Positions 1 to 4,495 of a stretch of 5,363 nucleotides of DNA are shown piece by piece. A program made the position numbers and the translations under genes. The DNA lies in NCBI GenBank assembly GCA_022798155.1, contig JAAWLY010000147.1:1-5363 (forward strand). Direction: 5' to 3'. Position 1 is the stretch's first letter. The number at the start of each line of letters is the position of its first letter. The DNA comes from Lawsonibacter sp. (GTDB taxonomy: Bacteria; Bacillota; Clostridia; Oscillospirales; Oscillospiraceae). The notes under the pieces are model-generated. The model saw only the letters and a list, made by a program, of their open reading frames with translations. It ran no database searches and had not been told where the DNA came from.

Positions 1-1754
1 ACGCCAGCCAGCCGGGGCTGTGCCCGGTGGACATGTCCCTGAACTTCCTGCGGCTGTGCCACGCCCAGACCTGCGGCAAATGCGTCCCCTGCCGGGTGGG
101 GCTGAGCCAGCTGGCCGTTCTCATTGAGCGTGTGCTGGACCGCACCGCCACGGTGGCGGACATCGACCTCATCGAGGACACCGCCCAGGTGATCGCCGAC
201 TCCGCCGACTGCGCCATCGGCTACGAGGCTGCCCACATGGTCCTCAAGGGGGTCCGGGGCTTCCGGGAGGACTATGAGGAGCATGTCCTCCACGGCCGCT
301 GCATCTGCGGGCTGAGCCACCCGGTGCCCTGCGTGTCCACCTGTCCCGCCCATGTTGACATCCCGGGCTATGTGGCCCTGATCCACGAGGGGCGGTACCA
401 GGACGCGGTGCGCCTCATCCGCAAGGACAACCCCTTTGTCTCCGCCTGCGCCTACGTGTGCGAGCACCCCTGCGAGGGCCAGTGCCGCCGGCGGATGGTG
501 GACGACGCCGTCAATATCTGCGGTCTGAAGCGGTTCGCCGTGGACAACTCCGCCCCCTATGCGGTGGCGGGGAAGGCTGAGGCCACCGGCAAGACGGTGG
601 CGGTCATCGGCGGCGGCCCCGGCGGGCTGACGGCGGCCTACTACCTGTCCCTCATGGGCCACGACGTCACCGTCTACGAGCAGCGGCCCAAGCTGGGCGG
701 CATGCTCCGCTACGGCATCCCAGACTACCGTCTGCCCCAGGAGGTGCTGGATCGGGACATCGCCCACATCCTCACCGCCGGGGTGAAGGTACATACCGGG
801 GTGTCCATCGGCAAGGACCTGCCCATGGAGAACATCCAAAACAGCTTCGACGCGGTATATATCGCCATCGGGGCCCACAACGACAAAAAGCTGGGCCTGG
901 AGGGGGAGGACGCCCAAAACGTCCTCAGCGCCGTAGCCCTGCTGCGGGCGGTAGGCGACGGGGAGGCCCCCGACTTCACCGGCAAGAAGGTCTGTGTGGT
1001 GGGCGGCGGCAACGTGTCCATGGACGCCACCCGCACCGCTCTGCGGCTGGGGGCTGAGAGTGTCACCTGCGTCTACCGCCGCCGGGTGGAGGACATGACC
1101 GCCCTGGCCGAGGAGATTGAGGAGGCCATGGCGGAGGGCTGTCAGATCCTGCCCCTCCAGGCCCCCGCCCGCATTGAGGCGGACGCGGAGGGCAAGGTGT
1201 CTGCCCTGTGGACCAGGCCCCAACTCATCGGGGCCTATGGCCGGGACGGCCGGCCCAAGCCCGGGAACGCCGACGCCAGGGAGTTCCGCATCCTCTGCGA
1301 CTACGTCATCGTGGCCATCGGTCAGGCCATTGAGGCCCAGGCCTTTGAGCAGGTGGGGGTCACCACCGTCCGGGGGGCCATCCAGGCCGACTACACCAGT
1401 TCAGTCCCCGGGGTGGACAACGTCTTCGCCGGCGGCGACGCGGTATCCGGCCCCGCCACCGTCATCCGGGCTGTGGCGGCGGGCAAGGTGGCCGCCGCCA
1501 ACATCGACAACTACCTGGGCTTCGATCATAAAATCAGCTGCGATGTGGACATCCCGCCCTCCCACTTCACCAACACCCCGCCCTGCGGCCGGGTGAATCT
1601 GAAAAGTCATGCCCATCCAGGCTGTCAGGGGGACTTCTCCCTGGTCATGGAGGGCATGACGGCGGAGGAGGCCCAACAGGAATCCAGCCGCTGCCTGCGG
1701 TGCGACCACTTCGGCTATGGCAGCTTTAAGGGAGGGAGGAATACAGAATGGTAA
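1..1754 (+). CDS. NuoF 4Fe-4S domain / GltD-like FAD-NAD(P) oxidoreductase fusion, hydrogenase partner (5' partial)
   Basis: Flavin and iron-sulfur oxidoreductase, predicted cytoplasmic electron-transfer partner of the hydrogenase encoded next. The frame is open to the left edge, so the true start lies outside; the GTG at 27 is probably internal. Counting that codon as residue 1: a NuoF C-terminal type 4Fe-4S site with C16, C19, C22 and C62 (CGKCVPCRVG); a GltD/NfnB-like two-cluster domain at about 90-170 with C94, C102, C106, C145, C149, C153 and the CEGQC element; an FAD Rossmann fold at GGGPGG (195-200); an NAD(P) Rossmann fold at GGGNVSMD (326-333) followed by YRRR (350-353), which suggests NADP(H); the second FAD motif VFAGGDAVSGPA (466-477); and a C-terminal CLRC (556-559). 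The SLBB, FMN and NADH-binding parts of NuoF are absent from the visible sequence. It overlaps the hydrogenase gene by 7 nt, so co-translation is likely. True glutamate synthase activity is unlikely because no large subunit is seen. Family assignment is firm; nucleotide preference and any electron bifurcation are inference. Confidence 0.92.
   Translation, partial: ASQPGLCPVDMSLNFLRLCHAQTCGKCVPCRVGLSQLAVLIERVLDRTATVADIDLIEDTAQVIADSADCAIGYEAAHMVLKGVRGFREDYEEHVLHGRCICGLSHPVPCVSTCPAHVDIPGYVALIHEGRYQDAVRLIRKDNPFVSACAYVCEHPCEGQCRRRMVDDAVNICGLKRFAVDNSAPYAVAGKAEATGKTVAVIGGGPGGLTAAYYLSLMGHDVTVYEQRPKLGGMLRYGIPDYRLPQEVLDRDIAHILTAGVKVHTGVSIGKDLPMENIQNSFDAVYIAIGAHNDKKLGLEGEDAQNVLSAVALLRAVGDGEAPDFTGKKVCVVGGGNVSMDATRTALRLGAESVTCVYRRRVEDMTALAEEIEEAMAEGCQILPLQAPARIEADAEGKVSALWTRPQLIGAYGRDGRPKPGNADAREFRILCDYVIVAIGQAIEAQAFEQVGVTTVRGAIQADYTSSVPGVDNVFAGGDAVSGPATVIRAVAAGKVAAANIDNYLGFDHKISCDVDIPPSHFTNTPPCGRVNLKSHAHPGCQGDFSLVMEGMTAEEAQQESSRCLRCDHFGYGSFKGGRNTEW
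1731..1740 (+). promoter_or_regulatory. Shine-Dalgarno site of the hydrogenase gene, inside the upstream gene
   Basis: A purine run GGAGGGAGGA ends 7 nt before the ATG at 1748. It codes for the last residues of the upstream flavoprotein (KGGR), and the stop of that gene overlaps the start (ATGGTAA). The site fixes the hydrogenase start and suggests translational coupling of the two subunits. Confidence 0.85.
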
Positions 1755-3487
1755 CCCTGACCATTGACAACAAGCAGGTGACAGTCCCGGAGAGGACCAC
1801 CATCCTGGCCGCCGCCCAGAGCGCCGGTATCAAGATTCCCCATCTGTGCTATCTGAAGGACATCAACGAAATCGCCGCCTGCCGGGTGTGCTGCGTGGAG
1901 GTGGAGGGCGAGCGGGCCATGGTCACCGCCTGCAACAGCCCTGTGAAGGAGGGCATGGTGGTCCACACCAACTCCCCCCGGACCAGAAAGACCCGGCGGA
2001 TCAACGTTGAGCTGATCCTGTCCCAGCACGACTGCAAGTGCGCCACCTGCGTGCGCAGCGGAAACTGCCAGCTCCAGACCATTGCCAACGATCTGGGTAT
2101 TCTCACCGTCCCTTATGAGACCCAGCTGCCCCGCGGCCTGCGGGGGGCCTGGACCACCACCTTCCCCCTGTACCACGACTACAACAAGTGCATCAAGTGT
2201 ATGCGGTGCATCCAGATTTGCGACAAGGTGCAGTCCCTGAGCATCTGGGACGTGGCGGGCACCGGCGGGCGGGCCACCGTGGATGTGTCCAACAACCGGG
2301 TCATCAAGGACTCGGACTGCGCCCTGTGCGGCCAGTGCATCACCCACTGCCCCGTGGGGGGCCTGCGGGAGCGGGACGACACGGGCCGGGCCTTTGCCGC
2401 TCTGGCCGACCCGGAGAAAATTACCGTGGTCCAGGTGGCTCCGGCGGTGCGCACCGCCTGGGGGGAGTACTTCGGCCTGAGCCGTGAGGAGGCCACCATG
2501 GAGCGCATGGCCGCCTGCCTGCGGCGGCTGGGCTTTGACTACATCTTCGACACCAACTTCTCCGCCGACCTGACCATCATGGAGGAGGGCAACGAGTTCC
2601 TTCACCGCCTGAAATCCGGCGGGCTGACCCGGTGGCCCATGTTCACCAGCTGCTGCCCCGGCTGGGTGCGGTTCCTCAAGGGCCAGTACCCCGAGCTGGT
2701 GGGACAGCTGTCCACTTCCAAGTCCCCCCAGCAGATGTTCGGCGCGGTGGCCAAGAGCTGGTTTGCCCAGAAGCTGGGCGTGGAGCGGTCGAAGATCTTT
2801 TGCGTATCCGTCATGCCCTGCGTGGCCAAAAAAGCGGAGTGCGAGCTGCCCACCATGGCCACGGAGCACGGCCCGGATGTGGATATGGTGCTCACCACCC
2901 GGGAGCTGGTGCGGATGCTCCGGGCGGATAAGCTGGACCCCGCCAGCCTGCCCGAGGAGCCCCTGGACAGTCCCCTGGGCACCCATACCGGGGCGGGTGC
3001 CATCTTCGGGGCCACCGGCGGGGTGATGGAGGCCGCCCTGCGCACCGCCTCCTACGTCCTGAGGGGGGAGAACCCCGACCCGGAGGCCTTCGCGGCGGTC
3101 CGCACTGGCCCCGGTCTGCGGGAGGCCACCTATGAGATTGCCGGCATCCCGGTACGGTGTGCCGTAGTCAGCGGCCTGGGCAACGCCCGGAAGCTCATTG
3201 AGCAGCTGAGGGCGGGGAAGGCCCACTACGACTTTGTGGAGGTTATGGCCTGCCCTGGCGGCTGCGTGGGCGGCGGCGGGCAGCCCATCTCAGTGGAGGA
3301 TGAGGAGCGCTACCCCGTCCGGGGACAGCGGCTGTATGATTTGGATAAGACCAACCCCATGCGGTTCTCCCACGAAAACCCGGAGGTGGGCAGACTCTAC
3401 CGGGAGTTTTTGGGCGCGCCCCTCAGCGAAAAGGCGGAGGAGCTGCTCCACACCGACCACAAGGCCTGGAACATGCCCGACCGCTAA
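1748..3487 (+). CDS. hydA: [FeFe]-hydrogenase, group A, CpI-like with full accessory clusters (probable A2 subtype)
   Basis: Cytoplasmic iron-only hydrogenase catalysing 2H+ + 2e- <-> H2, complete at 579 aa (CpI is 574). Domains in order: 2Fe-2S ferredoxin fold (C34, C45, C48, C62); NuoG-like His-Cys 4Fe-4S (H94, C98, C101, C107); double 4Fe-4S ferredoxin (C148, C151, C154, C201 and C158, C191, C194, C197); H-cluster domain with TSCCPGW (300-306), MPCVAKKAE (356-364) and EVMACPGGCVGGGGQP (498-513). H-cluster ligands are C303, C358, C502 and C506. The proton-path residues known from CpI are all present: C302, E280, E283, S322, and R287/E364 at the exit. A C-terminal small-subunit-like segment (about 515-570, with SHENP) is fused. 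The start is fixed by a strong ribosome site and by homology from residue 2 on. The second loop differs from the usual MPCT(A/S)KK(F/Y)E. The partner flavoprotein upstream suggests NAD(P)H linkage and the group A2 class; the subgroup rests on gene context, not on a tree. Maturases HydE/F/G are not in the window. Confidence 0.97.
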   Translation: MVTLTIDNKQVTVPERTTILAAAQSAGIKIPHLCYLKDINEIAACRVCCVEVEGERAMVTACNSPVKEGMVVHTNSPRTRKTRRINVELILSQHDCKCATCVRSGNCQLQTIANDLGILTVPYETQLPRGLRGAWTTTFPLYHDYNKCIKCMRCIQICDKVQSLSIWDVAGTGGRATVDVSNNRVIKDSDCALCGQCITHCPVGGLRERDDTGRAFAALADPEKITVVQVAPAVRTAWGEYFGLSREEATMERMAACLRRLGFDYIFDTNFSADLTIMEEGNEFLHRLKSGGLTRWPMFTSCCPGWVRFLKGQYPELVGQLSTSKSPQQMFGAVAKSWFAQKLGVERSKIFCVSVMPCVAKKAECELPTMATEHGPDVDMVLTTRELVRMLRADKLDPASLPEEPLDSPLGTHTGAGAIFGATGGVMEAALRTASYVLRGENPDPEAFAAVRTGPGLREATYEIAGIPVRCAVVSGLGNARKLIEQLRAGKAHYDFVEVMACPGGCVGGGGQPISVEDEERYPVRGQRLYDLDKTNPMRFSHENPEVGRLYREFLGAPLSEKAEELLHTDHKAWNMPDR

Positions 3488-3589
3488 GATGTGGGGCCCG
3501 CTCCCCCCCGGAGCTGCGGGACGTGGGTGCCCCGGAGAATTTCAAGGAATAAACAGTCTCTGGCGGGGATTTTCCCCGCGGGAGGGAGG
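3488..3589 (+). other. 3' untranslated tail of the hydrogenase operon, no gene seen
   Basis: About 100 bases of GC-rich sequence between the hydrogenase stop and the terminator stem. No ORF with a ribosome site or recognisable product is visible. Short complementary segments occur (GGGGC at 3493-3497 with GCCCC at 3529-3533; CCGC at 3498-3501 with GCGG at 3516-3519), so the mRNA 3' end may fold. In DNA this rich in G and C, short matches of this kind are weak evidence. Confidence 0.5.
3563..3579 (+). other. Small hairpin just upstream of the terminator
   Basis: GCGGGG (3563-3568) pairs with CCCCGC (3574-3579) around an ATTTT loop; one further A-T pair is possible. A purine run, GGGAGGGAGG, follows instead of a T run, so it is not an intrinsic terminator itself. 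It may help protect the 3' end or assist the terminator 11 nt downstream. Confidence 0.55.
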
Positions 3590-3623
3590 GCGCGCCCCGG
3601 CGGAGAGCCGGGGCGCGCTTTTC
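3590..3623 (+). terminator. Rho-independent terminator of the hydrogenase operon
   Basis: Perfect 12-bp stem GCGCGCCCCGGC (3590-3601) / GCCGGGGCGCGC (3607-3618), GGAGA loop, then TTTTC. The T run lies only on the + strand side, so it stops transcription coming from the hydrogenase gene, about 100 nt after its stop codon. This separates the redox module from the fatty-acid genes. Confidence 0.93.
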
Positions 3624-3687
3624 TGCTGTGAAAAGTGAGGCAGTTTTCCGGGAGCACGGGCCGGGTTTTGTGGGAAAGGGAGAAAAG

Positions 3688-3727
3688 GGGCCTTTGGAAA
3701 AATTCTCCTTGACTTTTCCGAAGGCCC
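3688..3727. repeat. 14-bp imperfect inverted repeat across the -35/spacer of the acpP promoter (candidate operator)
   Basis: Left arm GGGCCTTTGGAAAA (3688-3701), right arm TTTTCCGAAGGCCC (3714-3727), 13 of 14 positions complementary (T3695 faces G3720), 12-nt centre. The -35 hexamer sits at the centre/right-arm junction and the right arm fills most of the spacer, ending 3 nt before the -10. No T run follows and it lies upstream of the start of transcription, so a protein-binding site is more plausible than a terminator. A repressor bound here would block RNA polymerase. I do not recognise the consensus of a known fatty-acid regulator (FapR, FabT). Confidence 0.6.
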
Positions 3728-3736
3728 GGCTATAAT
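3709..3736 (+). promoter_or_regulatory. Sigma-A type promoter of the acpP-accB-accC operon
   Basis: TTGACT (3709-3714), 16-nt spacer, TATAAT (3731-3736). The -10 is a perfect consensus hexamer and the -35 differs by one base. Expected transcription start is about 3743-3745, giving a leader of roughly 83 nt before acpP. It follows the terminator of the preceding operon and is flanked by two inverted repeats, which suggests control at initiation. Confidence 0.88.
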
Positions 3737-3741
3737 TATGC

Positions 3742-3781
3742 TCAAGTATTTTAGTTAAATAAATTTAGATAAAATACTTGA
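3742..3781. repeat. 12-bp perfect AT-rich inverted repeat at the acpP transcription start
   Basis: TCAAGTATTTTA (3742-3753) and TAAAATACTTGA (3770-3781) are exact reverse complements separated by 16 nt; the centre contains a smaller palindromic core, TAAAT-AA-ATTTA (3756-3767). The left arm begins at about the predicted transcription start. Two readings are possible: a downstream operator for a dimeric repressor, or a stem-loop at the very 5' end of the mRNA that protects it from degradation. It does not match the FapR consensus (TTAGTACC-type) as I know it. Confidence 0.7.
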
Positions 3782-3808
3782 ATTGAAAAGCGCTGTACGC
3801 GAATGTTG

Positions 3809-3817
3809 AAAGGACGG
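3809..3817 (+). promoter_or_regulatory. Shine-Dalgarno site of acpP
   Basis: AAAGGACGG lies 9 nt before the ATG at 3827 and resembles AAAGGAGG with one base inserted or changed. It lies downstream of the ATG at 3803, which therefore cannot use it, and so decides for the start at 3827. Confidence 0.75.
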
Positions 3818-3826
3818 TTGATTGTT

Positions 3827-4063
3827 ATGGAAATCACCTTTGAAAAAGTGCGGGACATCATTGTAGAGACCCTGAGCTGCGACGCCGGGGACGTGAAGCC
3901 GGAGACCAACCTGGTGGAGGACCTGGAGGCCGACTCCCTGGAGATCGTGGAGCTGTCCATGGCTCTGCAGGAGAGCCTGGGTGTGGGCATTGAGGACGAG
4001 GACCTGGAGAACATCCACACGGTCCAGGACATCCTGGACTACATCACCAGCAAACAGGCCTGA
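3827..4063 (+). CDS. acpP: Acyl carrier protein
   Basis: Small acidic cytoplasmic carrier that holds fatty-acid intermediates as thioesters on a 4'-phosphopantetheine arm and delivers them between the type II fatty-acid synthase enzymes. The product is 78 aa, the usual size (E. coli 77). The attachment serine is S37 in the motif ADSLEIVEL, equivalent to the DSL serine of E. coli AcpP. The fold is visible: helix I (FEKVRDIIVETL), an acidic helix II after DSL, and the C-terminal HTVQDILDYI helix. An in-frame ATG at 3803 would add MLKGRLIV; that start is rejected because the ribosome site lies downstream of it and because ACPs normally begin close to helix I. It is the first gene after the promoter and is followed after 20 nt by accB. 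Very reliable. Confidence 0.97.
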   Translation: MEITFEKVRDIIVETLSCDAGDVKPETNLVEDLEADSLEIVELSMALQESLGVGIEDEDLENIHTVQDILDYITSKQA

Positions 4064-4070
4064 AGGACTT

Positions 4071-4076
4071 GGGAGG
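4071..4076 (+). promoter_or_regulatory. Shine-Dalgarno site of accB
   Basis: GGGAGG ends 7 nt before the ATG at 4084. It decides against the in-frame TTG at 4069, which overlaps the site itself. Confidence 0.8.
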
Positions 4077-4083
4077 CCGCGCT

Positions 4084-4491
4084 ATGGAATTGCAGCAAGT
4101 TTATGGCCTGATGGAGCGCTTTGCCGCCTCTGGCCTGACCGCCCTGGAGTGGGAGAGGGAGGGGGAGCGGATTTCCCTGCGGAGAGAGGGGACTGCGTCC
4201 CTGGCCGCCGTCGCCCCGGCCGCGCCGGAGCCTGACGCTCCGGCGGAGGAGGGGGAGGTTGTCACCTCCCCCCTGGTGGGGGTATTTTACGCCGCCCCCG
4301 CCCCGGAGGAGCCCCCCTATGTGACAGCCGGGGCCCAGGTGCAGAAGGGGGACACTCTCTGTCTCATCGAGGCCATGAAGATGATGAGCCAGGTGCCCGC
4401 CCCCGCAAACTGCGTGGTGGAGCAGGTCCTGGTTCAGGACGGCGAGGCGGTGGGGGTGGGCGCCCCCCTGTTCCGCATCCGGAGGGTATAG
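4084..4491 (+). CDS. accB: Biotin carboxyl carrier protein of acetyl-CoA carboxylase
   Basis: Carries the biotin that shuttles CO2 between biotin carboxylase (AccC) and the carboxyltransferase (AccA/AccD) in the first committed step of fatty-acid synthesis; cytoplasmic. The 135-aa product is somewhat shorter than E. coli AccB (156). Layout: N-terminal segment about 1-35, whose opening (LQQVYGLMERFAASGLTALEW) resembles the start of other AccB proteins; an Ala/Pro-rich flexible linker at about 38-57; and the biotinyl domain at about 58-133. Biotin is attached to K99 in the motif EAMKMM (96-101), and SPLVGVFY (62-69) precedes the thumb-like insertion APAPEEPPYV typical of AccB rather than of other biotinyl domains. 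It lies between acpP (20 nt) and accC (4 nt), so it belongs to the same operon. Needs biotin ligase (BirA), not seen here. Confidence 0.96.
   Translation: MELQQVYGLMERFAASGLTALEWEREGERISLRREGTASLAAVAPAAPEPDAPAEEGEVVTSPLVGVFYAAPAPEEPPYVTAGAQVQKGDTLCLIEAMKMMSQVPAPANCVVEQVLVQDGEAVGVGAPLFRIRRV
4481..4486 (+). promoter_or_regulatory. Shine-Dalgarno site of accC, inside the end of accB
   Basis: GGAGGG encodes part of the last residues of AccB (RRV) and ends 9 nt before the ATG at 4496. Its position within accB indicates coupled translation of the two interacting subunits. Confidence 0.75.
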
Positions 4492-4495
4492 CGCC

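Noticed and set aside
1117..1596. + strand frame of 159 codons within the flavoprotein gene
   Set aside because: Out-of-frame Arg/Pro/Ser-rich shadow, no ribosome site and no family resemblance.
1..1754. Genuine glutamate synthase small subunit
   Set aside because: The NuoF-type cluster domain at the front and the 7-nt overlap with a hydrogenase gene point to a hydrogenase partner; no large subunit is in view.
1715..3226. 503-codon open frame on the minus strand
   Set aside because: It lies wholly opposite the hydrogenase gene, whose ligands and motifs are intact. The product is rich in G, H, P, A and Q with no recognisable domain, as expected when the complement of GC-rich codons lacks stops.
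3542..3745. Minus strand frame of 67 codons across the intergenic region
   Set aside because: It runs through the terminator stem and the promoter; its product is basic and Pro/Arg-rich without recognisable features.
3803..3826. Upstream ATG start for acpP
   Set aside because: The ribosome site lies downstream of this ATG, and the added residues (MLKGRLIV) are not part of the ACP fold.
3743..3826. Riboswitch in the acpP leader
   Set aside because: The leader is only about 83 nt, with one simple stem and no terminator/antiterminator pair or known ligand-binding core.
4069..4083. TTG start for accB
   Set aside because: It overlaps the GGGAGG ribosome site that serves the ATG at 4084.
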